This document shows positions 11,763 through 22,834 of a DNA stretch of 64,000 nt, one piece after another (position 1 is the first letter of the stretch; the number at the start of each line of letters is the position of its first letter). The notes under the pieces are model-generated. The model saw only the letters and a list, made by a program, of their open reading frames with translations. It ran no database searches and was not told the origin of the DNA. Position numbers and translations under genes: made by a program. Source of the stretch: Limnomonas spitsbergensis (Eukaryota; Chlorophyta; Chlorophyceae; Chlamydomonadales). The DNA lies in contig JAYJMM010000004.1 of assembly GCA_037349105.1 (NCBI GenBank), positions 1,329,001 to 1,393,000 of the forward strand, given 5' to 3'.

Positions 11763-12492
11763 GCTGTCACGACGTATGACTGCACCGTGCGTTTGACTGC
11801 GCCAACTGCTTTTTCGGTTGGAAGTTATGTGTGAACCTGAACAAGTGTGTTTGCCGTCTTAGGGGATCCCGAACTGGGTCCTTTACTTTTTCTTTCTTAC
11901 TTGATCTCACGGCCTTCAATAGACTCTTAACGTTTCCAGCTATTGTTCCTGATTATCGATCTGCAAGTTAATCGTCAATCCAAGTCTTACTAAGGGGAAA
12001 CTGGCAGAGCAGCTAGGCCAACAGCGACCCTATAAGCATCAACAAGTCTCCTGATACGAAGCTGGCAGTGCATCTAGGCCAACAGTCGACTATCTGCAGC
12101 AATTAGAGTTATTCCTGCCTCTTAACAAGGCATATCTCCAGCCTTACAGCTGGATATTACCACCAACCCACCATCACATCTCCAACCTACAGCCTTTCCT
12201 TTGGCTCCAAGTCGACCATCTGATTCATCAGAGATATCTTCAGTCACCAGAAGTCGCCAAGCAAGCGACTCACCACAGCAGATCAACGGCCACAATCGCC
12301 CAAGGTCGTCCCAAGAAGTCTAGAAGTACCTTAGGAGTCGAGGCTTTACGAGATCTTGTCAACAATATCGAAGAAGTCCAGGTGAAGTAGCAAGAGCTAT
12401 CACCTGATATCGAGCTGATTTCACTGAGTTACAGCAGTGGATCGAGAAGCTCCTACTATAACCTCTGTAAGAGTTTATTAGTACTTGTTTAA
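11763..12492 (+). repeat. LTR1 (core copy, 5' LTR of element A)
   Basis: A 730-bp copy beginning GCTGTCACGACGTATGAC and ending GTACTTGTTTAA. It matches the cores at 21938-22667 and 27735-28470. Unlike those, it lacks the 61-bp TGTC...GACA motif at both ends. The bases between it and gag (12493-12584) show no primer-binding site that I can recognise. Confidence 0.85.
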
Positions 12493-12584
12493 GAAAGAAA
12501 AAGTCCGATTAGTCGCACCTCTAGTCGACTGTAGCGGAAATCGGTCGTTCCAAAACCGATAAAAAGGTGAAAAGGGGCGGCCAA

Positions 12585-15500
12585 ATGGACGAACCAGCAC
12601 CCCAAATCGTGAAGGAGATTCCGAAGAATACTGTTTACCCGAGAACTAGGTCTGCTACAGCAGCTGCTGCTGCTGAAGCCGCTGTAGCAGGGACATCATC
12701 TGTCCCTCCGGTTTTGCCTGTGCAAAGCAAGCCTTTGTGGCAGCAGATGTACGACATGGCTGGACCAGCCAGCAAGGCATGCATGGACAAGCTTAAGCTC
12801 AGGCAGGAAGCAGTGGATCGTGCAAATGCAGCGTTGGAAAGCATATCAGAGACATGCAGACTGAAGGAATATGATGACGCGTGTATTAAAGGACAGGTGT
12901 TGCAAGACGAACGTAACGAAGCTATCAATGATGCACTCATAGCGTCACCTGCAAAGGTGGACAGGACTTTCATTGACAAGTTGACGTTAAAGGAATGGGA
13001 AATGCCATTTGATAACCCTGTCTTTCAGTACCTAAGCAAGGAGAGGTCCAAGTACGCGAACACTGGGACTCCGTCTAAGCAAGCCACTAGGCTAGCGGAA
13101 CAGAGTTTCGGAACTGCCATTGAGGGTGGTTCTCACTCAGGGTCTGCTACGTCAGTAGATGCGCCCCTGCGAGCACCTGAAATATCTCATGTTGCAAATC
13201 TATCGGGGGGGTGGGCTCCCGTTGCAGGGGGGTGGGCTCCCGTTGCGCATGCCTCAATGCCTTTCGCGGTGCACGAGCCTATGGCTCAGCATGCACCAGT
13301 GTCCGTGCCTGTTGCTGCTGTCGCCCCTGCTCCTCCTCCCACAGCTGCACCTGTCCAGGGTGCACATGGAAGGATAGAGCCTGACGGCGCAAAACACACC
13401 GTGTCAGGGCCTCCGCCACCGCCTCCGCGTTCCCCAGCGTCGCTGACAATGGGTGTAACGCCTCCGCCACCGCCCCAAGTCCCGTCAAGGTCGGCTGGAC
13501 CCATGCACAACAACTCACATGTCTACCCACTGGCTGGACGGTACGAGGACACTGTGCTTCGCATGCAAGGCCTGGCGTCTGTATCAGAAGAACTGGAAGG
13601 TGATGGGTCTGGGGGAAGCACTGGTGAGGACATTACCGCCGGAGACCCCCAAGCACAAGGTAATCGTTCCATGGGACCTGCTGCATCACAGTCATTCCAT
13701 ACTGCAGTGGGCACAGAGCACTCGAACTGGAACGCTACCCCTGTTCAAGGTATGGAGGGTTCTGTGCAGGAGAGCTTCAGGGTGAGAGCAGCCCGTGATA
13801 GGGAGGCTCTTGCCCTTAGACTACTCCAGGAACATGATCGCCGGCAGCAAGGTGAGGAGGCAGCACGAAACGTTGCGATGATCACTGAGCCGTTGCCAAT
13901 GAGGGCAGCTACCAGAGGTGCGGCCGCTGTAGCGTTCCAGGAACGTAGGCAGCAAGAGCCGTTCCAAGAGGATCAGAGTAGGTTCAGGCCTGCTCAACAT
14001 GTACCTCAGGATCCCGGATGGAATGGGTTTCATGCTGCGTCCTCAGGAGGAGGAGTGCATACCTCGTTTCAACACACGGTGAGAGAGTCTGGCCAAGGTC
14101 AGAGGCAATCTCAGTATCAGGGTCAAGGCCAGGGTATGAACCAGAACCCGCGCTATGGACAACAGGATCGGGGTGAGTTCCACGGTGGTGGAACTGGTAC
14201 TGGCGATAGCCAGAGGCCAGGAGGAAGCAATCAACCGCCTGGTGGTGGACCACCTCCAGGTAGGGGTCAGCCTCCAGCCCACCGCTGGGTGTCAAGACAT
14301 GGTGTCCTTCACGGATCAGCAGCTATTGGCAGGGGTCCTCCTGTAGGAGGAGATCCTGGTGGGGGTCCTGATTCCGAGACTGCTACGCCGGGTCAAGTAA
14401 ATTGGCTCACAGATGTCCGGTTGGACGGGAAGACGTTGATTGACTCCTCCAAAGTTGTTGAATTCTCAGCGACTGAGAGCATCATCTCCCACCGAATTTG
14501 GGAACGGTCACTCAGGTTGTTCTGGGGGAATAACGTGCACAGGTTGCACGATGCTGTGTCTGCCCAGGTGAGCATCATCATGAGCACAATTCTGCCAGCA
14601 GGGGTCGCTTTTCTCAAGAAGCACTTTGCTGAGCTGGAATATCTGTGCCCCAGTGCAATGCCGCCCATGGTGAGAGCCATAGAGGGAAGGGACGGCAGTA
14701 CCAGAAATGACTTCCTGCAGGATGGCACTCAGACCATCATGGGGAATATGAGGAGGAACAAGATGATCCTGATGGGGGTTGAGGAAGCCGGAGTAAGGGA
14801 GTATGAGCCTTATCCATTACAGGATGAGCCTTACAGCTTCATTGAAGCTCTGTTAATGGTGGCCAAGCGCTACCTCAATGTTGCAACATCAGCCGAAATG
14901 GCCATCTGGACCCAGGGCTGCATCATGGGTAAGCAGAACCAGCTTGATAGGACAGTGCTGGTCAGTGAGAACCCAAGGCAGTTTGGCATCAGATGTCTCT
15001 CGGTTTACTCAGCGTTCCAGGGATCTAACAAGATTGCCTACAATGGGACCATTGAGAGGACGTCCATCATTGACGTGATCATGCGAGGGGTCCCGGTATA
15101 CCTCCAGGAGGTGTGTGAGAGGGAGCTTCAGGCTTTGGGTGTTGAAGATGACAACTTCAGCGTCCAGGCTAGTCTGATCATCGAGGCCATGCAGAATGCC
15201 TATGAGTACCGTGTCAGAACACAGGTCAGGAAGGGTGCCAGGTATGAGGACCTGGCCGCAGAAGGAAGCAAAGATGCTGGTAGAAGGGGTCAGAATGCGA
15301 CATCCCGGAGCCACGCCACTGAGGTGAGGGCAAGTGCAGAGGGTTACCCTAGCACAATGCACCCGCAACGCGGCCCGGCCGCAGGATCAGCCAGGCCCTA
15401 CCAGGCCGGCAGAGGAGGGGGCGAGTACAACAATGTGCAGCGACCCACAGGATCGGGTTACCCATCCAGCAAACCACTGGCAGTTAAGAATTGTCAGATC

Positions 15501-16028
15501 TGCCACGGTGATCACTACTTGGACAAGTGTGACCAGTTGACTGCCTTCCTCGCTTCGGCGGCCAGAGGTAGGGCAATGGAAGCTGCAGAGAGGAGGACCA
15601 AGACTGCAGCAGCCAAAGTTGCGGTGGACGGTGTCCCAATGCCGACTGCTGCAGTGACAAGAGCCAAGGCTGATCCAGGTGAATTGCAAAGAGCTGTGCC
15701 TTATGTGTCTCTGGGGCCTGATTACAAGCCAGAGGCAGAGGCGCAGTTCAATCTGGACAACCACTATGCTGCATGTGCAGTAGAAGAGGAGCAGAGTGGT
15801 GTCAAGTTCCAACAACAGGAACGAGGTGAGGACTACGAGCACAAAGATGATGCTGCCTACAGAGGCCCAGGTCTCTCAGCCAATGCCACAGAGTACCAAG
15901 GTGCCAGCCGTGAGGAAGTACACGGTGCACAGCTGTACATGTACCCTGATAGATGGAATGAACCGGGTGACCCTGACAAGTCTCCTGAGCATGAGGCCCA
16001 AGGATGCTTCATGTCAAATTACCACTGA
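12585..16028 (+). CDS. Retrotransposon Gag-like polyprotein
   Basis: A 1147-codon ORF; the first in-frame ATG is at 12585. The N-terminal half is low complexity: an alanine-rich start, proline runs, and glutamine/glycine-rich stretches around residues 500-600. About residues 605-890 form a more ordered, hydrophobic/charged block that fits a capsid domain. A zinc-knuckle-like motif, CQICHGDHYLDKC, lies at residues 970-982. It is CX2CX3HX4C, one residue shorter than the usual CX2CX4HX4C. The tail is acidic. Position directly after an LTR and the knuckle support Gag. No protease or polymerase motif is fused to it. A short ATG-led frame at 16061 (AKKKGFPDGF before its stop) could be the truncated start of pol. 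Confidence 0.75.
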   Translation: MDEPAPQIVKEIPKNTVYPRTRSATAAAAAEAAVAGTSSVPPVLPVQSKPLWQQMYDMAGPASKACMDKLKLRQEAVDRANAALESISETCRLKEYDDACIKGQVLQDERNEAINDALIASPAKVDRTFIDKLTLKEWEMPFDNPVFQYLSKERSKYANTGTPSKQATRLAEQSFGTAIEGGSHSGSATSVDAPLRAPEISHVANLSGGWAPVAGGWAPVAHASMPFAVHEPMAQHAPVSVPVAAVAPAPPPTAAPVQGAHGRIEPDGAKHTVSGPPPPPPRSPASLTMGVTPPPPPQVPSRSAGPMHNNSHVYPLAGRYEDTVLRMQGLASVSEELEGDGSGGSTGEDITAGDPQAQGNRSMGPAASQSFHTAVGTEHSNWNATPVQGMEGSVQESFRVRAARDREALALRLLQEHDRRQQGEEAARNVAMITEPLPMRAATRGAAAVAFQERRQQEPFQEDQSRFRPAQHVPQDPGWNGFHAASSGGGVHTSFQHTVRESGQGQRQSQYQGQGQGMNQNPRYGQQDRGEFHGGGTGTGDSQRPGGSNQPPGGGPPPGRGQPPAHRWVSRHGVLHGSAAIGRGPPVGGDPGGGPDSETATPGQVNWLTDVRLDGKTLIDSSKVVEFSATESIISHRIWERSLRLFWGNNVHRLHDAVSAQVSIIMSTILPAGVAFLKKHFAELEYLCPSAMPPMVRAIEGRDGSTRNDFLQDGTQTIMGNMRRNKMILMGVEEAGVREYEPYPLQDEPYSFIEALLMVAKRYLNVATSAEMAIWTQGCIMGKQNQLDRTVLVSENPRQFGIRCLSVYSAFQGSNKIAYNGTIERTSIIDVIMRGVPVYLQEVCERELQALGVEDDNFSVQASLIIEAMQNAYEYRVRTQVRKGARYEDLAAEGSKDAGRRGQNATSRSHATEVRASAEGYPSTMHPQRGPAAGSARPYQAGRGGGEYNNVQRPTGSGYPSSKPLAVKNCQICHGDHYLDKCDQLTAFLASAARGRAMEAAERRTKTAAAKVAVDGVPMPTAAVTRAKADPGELQRAVPYVSLGPDYKPEAEAQFNLDNHYAACAVEEEQSGVKFQQQERGEDYEHKDDAAYRGPGLSANATEYQGASREEVHGAQLYMYPDRWNEPGDPDKSPEHEAQGCFMSNYH

Positions 16029-17236
16029 CTGGGAGTCCCCGGTATCCACCAGCTGTAAGCTATGGCTGCAGTACTGGGGAATTTGTGGGATGAGTTTGCT
16101 AAAAAAAAGGGGTTCCCAGATGGGTTTTAAAGGGAATCCCGGGTCCCGGCCGCGTTAACGTAACTGCCTTGCCCATGCTGACTGACCATTGCAAGCAGCT
16201 TTCCCCATTGTGTGCCCCGACCCAAGGTGCTTGGGTCAGCGTGACGGGCATGCCAGCCTGACCAAGACAGACCAGAGTAACGTAACCTCCGGTAAAAGTT
16301 CTCTACTTGTTTTGATGGAAGCCTTGTAATCACCTCAAGGTATGTGGGTTCGGTCCTCGCTGTCCTGAGGGACGCTTCGCCTTGGACTCGGTCCAATCCT
16401 GAATGGACAAAATGGTTCATTGCAATTTAATTTTGTGATTCCGACTTGAGCTTGATGAATGCATCTATCAGATCGTGCATCAACTGATTGCTGTGTTGTA
16501 CACATCTGCCAGTACAAATCATGCGGTACACTGCTGTACATGCCTGCCAGGACTTGCATGTTGTACGTGGCCACTATTGATATTCATACCGTATGGTACA
16601 CATGTTACACATGCAGTACAACAGCTGTACCTCGTGCATGGTGTTCATGCAACACACATCTGCTGTTTAAGCTAGCCAGTACATTTCTGTAGTGCATATC
16701 TGTTGTATATGTCTGATGTACATTTCTGCAGTACACATCTGCCAGTACACACATGCAACACATAGCTGCCAGCTGGCCTTCGCCTATAAGGCACCTTCAT
16801 TGGATTTTATTTTTTTATTCCCATGGCTTTCTATACCAGAATTTTAGACAGCCCCTTCTCAATCTTCGACCCCTGGTTTTGCCTCAGGTTGGGGGGGGAA
16901 GATGGGCTGTCATGAGTTCAGCCGCATAGTGGCTTAATTTGTGTTGAACTGCTGCATATGACAGGCGGTTCCCGCTGAAGCTGGCGGAAATGCCATGGAT
17001 GGCCTCAAGGACTTCGTCACTCTGAGCCACCACCACAGCCATCATGCGGCAGCAAGAGAGCCGCCGCCAATCATCCAATCATGAGAAGACAAGCGGTTGC
17101 GGGCAGGATGCAAGATGGGCGACGTCAAGCCGCGTCTTTAATTAGGCGTAAGGCAACTGGCGGCGCCTAAGGCTCCAACGACGGCAGAGGTGAAAACCCG
17201 GCCGGCCGAAGGAGCCTGACTGAAGGGCCAGTGCAT

Positions 17237-17509
17237 ATGCCTCAGGGCAGGCATGGGGCCCGGACGTCCGGTGGTGACGAGGCACCTCCTCTAGTGAGGG
17301 CGCCCAAGCCACCGCTCAGCGAAGAGGAGCGGGAGCAGCGCAAGGCACGCAAACAGCTGAGGAATCAGCGGAAAGCCAATCGCCGGGCAGCCGGCCACGA
17401 GGACTTAAACCAGGATCTGGACACCCACGTGTGGAAAGGCCCAAGGGCCAAAGCTGCCGCTGCCGGAGCCGCGAATGCTTCAGTTGCCTACGGTGGCAAC
17501 AGCTTCTAA
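17237..17509 (+). CDS. Hypothetical small basic ORF
   Basis: A 90-codon ORF from ATG 17237 with a strongly charged helix-like stretch (SEEEREQRKARKQLRNQRK) and an alanine-rich end. Its base composition is GC-richer than the surroundings. I do not recognise it. It may be a fragment of a mobile element or a spurious frame. Confidence 0.25.
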   Translation: MPQGRHGARTSGGDEAPPLVRAPKPPLSEEEREQRKARKQLRNQRKANRRAAGHEDLNQDLDTHVWKGPRAKAAAAGAANASVAYGGNSF

Positions 17510-19223
17510 AAGCGGCCAGCGCCACCATCAGCGCTGCCGCTGGAGCTGCCGCTAGCGTCGTCACTGATGTACATGAAGACCATGACTTCAAAGAGGGTGT
17601 TTGTGCTGGCGCCGCTCGTAAGGGCGACGCTGGAGGGACATCTACTAGTCGTCATCTGCCTGGTAACATAGCCTAGAGAGCAGCATTTCTGCTTGTCTTC
17701 TCTTGCCTTGGCTGCGTGCATGTCCCTATCATCCCTTTACCTGATGGGGCTATGTACTCGAACAGTTGGCCTAACTGACTCAACCCGTCACGACGGCCAA
17801 GCCTTTGTCCGGCATCCCTTGATTTAAATATCGTGATTGCATGCCTTGCACTGCCATTGTGCACAATTCCAGATGTTGCAGCATTTCTTACAGCGCAAGT
17901 AGTGGGATTTCAGTTCCAGCTTGATATCACTTTTGCTGCATTTGTGCAATCAGCAGATCCTGAAACTGTAGATCCTAAAACACGCAGATCGACTGCTTGC
18001 AGCTCGTCACCTGCAAATGTACAACCTGTAGATCTAGGGTTACAGATCTTGAAGTAGTCAAACTGCAACTCTTAAAAATAATCTCTTCACAGCAGATGTA
18101 CCGTCTGCAGATCTAGAAATGCAGATCCTAAAACATGCAGAGCTAATGCTGCAGACTTTAAAATTGCATGTTATAAACTGCAATTTTTAAAATTGCAATC
18201 ACTTCAATGCAGATCTTGAAAATCCAGATCAACATGCTCATGTCATGAATTCCAAAACCTGACCTGCTAATTTTGGATCAGATCCTGACCTGCAGATCTG
18301 TGAATCAGATTTTAAATGGGTAACTATGTTAATGTGTACAATTTTCACTTCATGAAGAAAACCCGAGCCGCATGCATCTGCTACCTTCACAGCAGTACAT
18401 GTCACCTTTTACAAATAAAATCGAACACCGTAATCAGCATTCAGAAGTGGCCTGGCCTTTTTGAAAAGCAGGCTATGGTTGTGCTTTGCCTTGTTTGGCC
18501 ATCCCTTGCTTGCAAAGGCAAGATAACTGGTAGCGTCACAGCCACCAAACCAGCGTCTGATTTCTTAACACATTTAAAAACCAGTCGTCAAATCTACTGC
18601 TATATTTCTCGCTGCTTCTGATTGGTCGCATGAGTTCGCTGCCTGACATAACATGCTTTGTTCCCTCTGCCAGCAGGTGTCCAGTTCAATGGCTTACCAT
18701 CCCTGAGCAGCACCTGGTTGAAGCAGGTTGCATGGGTTGCACTCATGGTATGCTGTGCAGAATGTGCGTTATCTCCATGTGACTTCCGTTCACCAGCTGG
18801 AACTTGCACAGTTTGAGCATATACAGTTTGTTGACCTTGCTGAGAATCAAAGATGAGCATTTGTCATGCAAAAGCATTTTCTGACTGTTATTTAATTCTG
18901 TACAACATGGTTCAGCGCTTAACATGTACTGAATCTGTGAGATTCTTAATTCATACTTGGGTTCAGCAGCCTGATTGAGAAATTCTGTCTCTCTTGATAA
19001 TGTTGGTACCAACAGCATAGCACGCCACCTGCGGTTTATCAGGATCATTCCGTGCCCACCCGACCCCTGGTGTTTCTATCGTGCATTGTCAGGATTCCCC
19101 CCCCCCCCGGACGATTCATGCTTTGCTGTCATTTACTGGTTTGGTATAGATCTGTGCTGCCATAGCTAGCTCCTTCTCATCTTCAGCTTCGTTGCTTTGT
19201 GCTCTGAGCTGGGGGGGGGAAGG

Positions 19224-19285
19224 AAGATCATCCTAGCAATCGGCGCTGGCTTCGCGCCACTGATTGCTAAAGCCACGATGATCTT
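19224..19285. repeat. Imperfect hairpin
   Basis: AAGATCATC at 19224 pairs with GATGATCTT ending at 19285. Inside, TAGCAATC (19234-19241) pairs with GATTGCTA (19262-19269), with a GC-rich centre. It sits just after a G9 tract and may mark the end of an inserted element. Confidence 0.55.
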
Positions 19286-19447
19286 TTCTATTCAGCTCAG
19301 GCCCTCGCTGCCGAACCTAGGGCCATATGAGGTCTGTCAAGGCTAGCATACCAATTGTTGCATGAGCTACTGTCATACCGCGCAGAATGCTCAAGTATGC
19401 ATACAAGTCTCCTGATCATGAGAAGCTTATGTGACTGTGCAGAACAT

Positions 19448-21091
19448 GAGACATGTATGTGCCATGGATAGCACTCGGGTACCGAGACACAAGCATGCCA
19501 GCACCTTGATGAGTCCCTACCAGCTGCTGTTTTCCTGTGAACCAGTCATCCCTCCCGCTATCATGGAAAGGTTGAATGGGGATCAGGCAGTGGATTACTT
19601 GGATGTGGATGCTGCTGCTGAACTTGTACTGTTCCGTTCTGATTTGCTAGCCAAGAACTGCGTGATGGTCGGCCAGAATCTTCTGGTGGCTCAACAGCGA
19701 GATACCCTGCGTTACGCAAGGCTCCGTAGTGGTGGTTACCTCCCATCAATAGCTAAGTATACTGAGGGGCAGTTTGTGTATGTGCGGGATGAGAACCGGC
19801 TGCACTCCACTGCAAGACCTTACGTGCTTCGAGTGTTTGATGTACGACCAAGTGGAGTCATTGTCCTGGTTGGTCGCAATGGGGTGACTGTGGCTGAGAA
19901 CGCTATTAAATGCTCACCATGTCACCTGCCATAGAGGGACTCTTACCCCCATTAAAAAGATGGCAAAAGCCAGCACCAGATTTCCCTTGCCAGAGATGTC
20001 TGTTGCCTGATAATGCTAAGAAAATGATTCTGTGTGGTAGCTGTGGTCGAGGCACTCACAAGTACTGTTTGGTACCACGGCTTACTACTGTCCCTGCTGT
20101 TACTGGATTTGTGAGCAATGCAGGACTGCTGGAGCTGACGCTACTGGTGCTGCACGACGTGATGTTGCGGCGGAACTGGAGGAACCAGTGGCCGCCGTGA
20201 CAGGTTACCAGCTGCGGCCTGCTAAGCAAAAGAAGGCAGGAAGGGTGATGGGAGCCGCCAATGGCGGTGGCCCTGTTGAGGGTGGAAGAAGAAGGACACG
20301 CTGAAGACGGGGAAGAGGAAGCGGATTGTCTTGCTGGGACCGCCTCAGGCGGTGCCGGAAGCAATGCGGTTGAGCTTGCCGGGACCGCCTCGGGCGGTGC
20401 TGGAAGCGGTGAGGTGGTCCGGATCGCTATGCCTGGAGTTTGGCGAGAGCGCGATGAGGCTGCGGTCTACTTGGGCAACAGGATGCCGGGAGGATGGTCG
20501 TATCAACTCTACCCTCCTTCACCTCTCACCATTGAAGACAGTGACTGCAACACCCTGCTGGACTGCCTTGACCTATCCCTGTCCCCCAGCATTCTTTTGC
20601 TGTTCAAGGATAATGGGCAAGCCACCGGGCTTCTGCAGAACAGTCAGCTTTACCCTTACCCTCGATCCCTCCACGTTCTCACCAACTCTGGCATCGGTGT
20701 CAACGTCCCTGCAGACTACTGTGCTGACCCACTGCAACCCTCCACCTACGAGTTTCTGCTACGACAGCATGGGCTGCATGTCCTTATCACAAACCCTCCT
20801 TCTGAATACGCTGACATCTCCTGCGCTCTCGCGGTCAAGTACGCGCGCCACGTGGCCTGCTGCTTAGTCTCCCAAGATTTCCTTACGTGTCATCCAGCAA
20901 GGCTTGAGTGGCTGTCCCAACTACGGAGAAAAAGGCGGCTAGTCATTTTGCAGTCTGTCAGTTTCACAGCAGGTCTTGGAGCTAACCGGTCCATTCACGG
21001 CTGTTGCAGTAATAAAGTGTGGATCCTCGTGTTTGCAATAGCGGCTATCCGAGCTCGGATGATCCCACCAATGCACACGTTCATCCGTTAA
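19448..21091 (+). pseudogene. Broken copy of the integrase C-terminus, PHD finger and C-terminal domain (element A)
   Basis: Closely matches the 3' half of the intact ORF at 22834-26970, beginning within the integrase after its catalytic core. At least three single-base deletions shift the frame: near 19478 (CGAGACAC against CGAGTCACT), near 19930 (CTGCCATAG against CTGCCCATAG) and near 20098 (GCTGTTACTGG against GCTGGTTACTGG). About 190 bp of linker between the PHD finger and the C-terminal domain is missing after about 20415. The PHD cysteines (CQRC, CGSC) and the C-terminal block up to the stop at 21091 are still readable. The methyltransferase and integrase core are absent. Confidence 0.85.
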
Positions 21092-21876
21092 TACATTACC
21101 ATACTGCTTTCTAGTGACAGAATATAATTGAATTTCCTTCGTTTGCTTTGACAATTGACTGTGTATTTGAGCGGAATTTTCACTGGATCTGGGGGGGGTC
21201 TGGGAAATAGGAATTGATTTTAGGAATTGACTTTACTGGTGCTGAAAATTGTGAGCCAAAGTTGGAACTGAATGACTGTGAACATTTGTCTTACATTATA
21301 AACTATTATATATTTGCTCAAAACTGATATTTAGGATGATACTTGATTTCAAACAAAACAAAACAAATTTAGTGCAGTTTTCAATATCTGGGGGGGGGAA
21401 GGTTGTTGTGCATATTACGCACTTTTAGGGTTTAGGAGGTGTCTACCGTGAGGTGGCATTCTCATATGTCTGGCGCGAGCCTATAGGCATCCTCGATCAG
21501 GTGTTAGTTAGGTGATCGGCAAGTTTGAGATGGTGTGGATTGGGAAACCAATTGCACTAGAGCAGGGCTGATGTAGTCTTCTGGACTTGGGGTCGATTGG
21601 GCCCTGGGGGAAGGTGAACAGTACCGATGGTGACGAGAACTGGGCTCTTCAGCTTGAAGAGGGTCCCTTAAAGCGACTGTGGCGAGTTACGGTAATGCGT
21701 AAAAGTCACAGCTAACGTACGCATTATATCGGAGGTTATTTTTCCTACCGGTACTTGTGCCCCATGGACTCTGGGCAGGGCCCAGGGGTGGGAAGTCTGA
21801 TAACAATACGCAGTTCTTAAAACGCTGTCGTACTTGTTCATTACTGCCTCCAGTGTTTTTCGACCTGGGGGGGGAA
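21092..21876 (+). other. 3' non-coding region and polypurine tract of element A
   Basis: Nearly the same as 26971-27673 in element B. It contains repeated CTGGGGGGGG tracts, near 21190, 21390 and 21866. The last one (GGGGGGGGAA) directly abuts the TG that opens LTR2, as expected of the plus-strand primer tract of an LTR retrotransposon. Confidence 0.75.
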
Positions 21877-22729
21877 TGTCTTGTGTTCTTTTCGCTTGGT
21901 GCACCCATTCCTTAGGGTGCACCTCTGTGCCGCGACAGCTGTCACCACGTATGACTGCACCGTGCGTTTGACTGCGCCAACTGCTTTTTCGGTTGGAAGT
22001 TATGTGTGAACCTGAACAAGTGTGTTTGCCGTCTTAGGGGATCCCGAACTGGGTCCTTTACTTTTTCTTTCTTACTTGATCTCACGGCCTTCAATAGACT
22101 CTTAACGTTTCCAGCTATTGTTCCTGATTATCGATCTGCAAGTTAATCGTCAATCCAAGTCTTACTAAGGGGAAACTGGCAGAGCAGCTAGGCCAACAGC
22201 GACCCTATAAGCATCAACAAGTCTCCTGATACGAAGCTGGCAGTGCATCTAGGCCAACAGTCGACTATCTGCAGCAATTAGAGTTATTCCTGCCTCTTAA
22301 CAAGGCATATCTCCAGCCTTACAGCTGGATATTACCACCAACCCACCATCACATCTCCAACCTACAGCCTTTCCTTTGGCTCCAAGTCGACCATCTGATT
22401 CATCAGAGATATCTTCAGTCACCAGAAGTCGCCAAGCAAGCGACTCACCACAGCAGATCAACGGCCACAATCGCCCAAGGTCGTCCCAAGAAGTCTAGAA
22501 GTACCTCAGGAGTCGAGGCTTTACGAGATCTTGTCAACAGTATCGAAGAAGTCCAGGTGAAGTAGCAAGAGCTATCACCTGATATCGAGCTGATTTCACT
22601 GAGTTACAGCAGTGGATCGAGAAGCTCCTACTATAACCTCTGTAAGAGTTTATTAGTACGTGTTTAAATGTCTTGTGCTCTTTTCGCTTGGTGCACCCAT
22701 TCCTTAGGGTGCACCTCTGTGCCGCGACA
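21877..22729 (+). repeat. LTR2 (3' LTR of A, upstream LTR of B)
   Basis: Structure: 61-bp motif X (21877-21937, TGTCTTGTG...GCCGCGACA), then the 730-bp core (21938-22667), then X again (22669-22729). The outer ends are TG and CA. X contains a hairpin, GGTGCACCC-ATTCCTTA-GGGTGCACC. A polypurine tract precedes the first X. The last X joins directly to coding sequence of element B without a primer-binding site or gag. Confidence 0.8.
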
Positions 22730-22834
22730 CACCTACCGAGTGGCCAAGCCTACCTAGAACCCGAGCCATTTGGCCTTCTCCCACCTTCGGCTCATCTGTT
22801 ACGAACCACATTCATTCGTTGGCTACTAAACTGA
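22730..22834 (+). pseudogene. C-terminal remnant of an upstream ORF (probably pol)
   Basis: Directly after LTR2 one frame reads about 34 codons without a stop, ending with TGA at 22832-22834. The ending shares bases with the next start: TGATG at 22832-22836. This looks like the last codons of the ORF that once preceded the methyltransferase-integrase ORF, left after deletion. No domain can be recognised in so short a piece. Confidence 0.4.

Larger units (their letters stand above)
16029..19447. other. Interior of element A without recognisable pol genes
   Basis: Where protease, reverse transcriptase and RNase H would be expected, 3.4 kb shows no such motifs in any frame. It contains imperfect repeats built on CAGTACACATCTGC (about 16490-16760), G8 tracts near 16890 and 19211, AT-rich sequence with recurring GCAGATC words (about 17940-18300) and a C11 run near 19090. 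It may be a filler from deletion and nested insertion. Confidence 0.55.
11763..22729 (+). mobile_element. Retrotransposon element A (LTR1 - gag - broken 3' coding part - LTR2)
   Basis: Bounded by a 730-bp LTR core at 11763-12492 and its near-identical copy in the block 21877-22729. Comparing the two cores by eye I count four differences in 730 bases. Inside are an intact gag ORF (12585-16028), 3.4 kb of sequence without recognisable pol domains, a frameshifted copy of the integrase/PHD/C-terminal coding region (19448-21091), and a G-rich polypurine tract immediately before LTR2. The organisation indicates an LTR retrotransposon, probably Ty3/gypsy-like by integrase type, with its protease, reverse transcriptase and RNase H missing. 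Confidence 0.75.

Noticed and set aside
12635..14728. Several minus-strand ORFs of 80-115 codons opposite gag
   Set aside because: They are antisense shadows of the GC-rich gag ORF, with no independent evidence.
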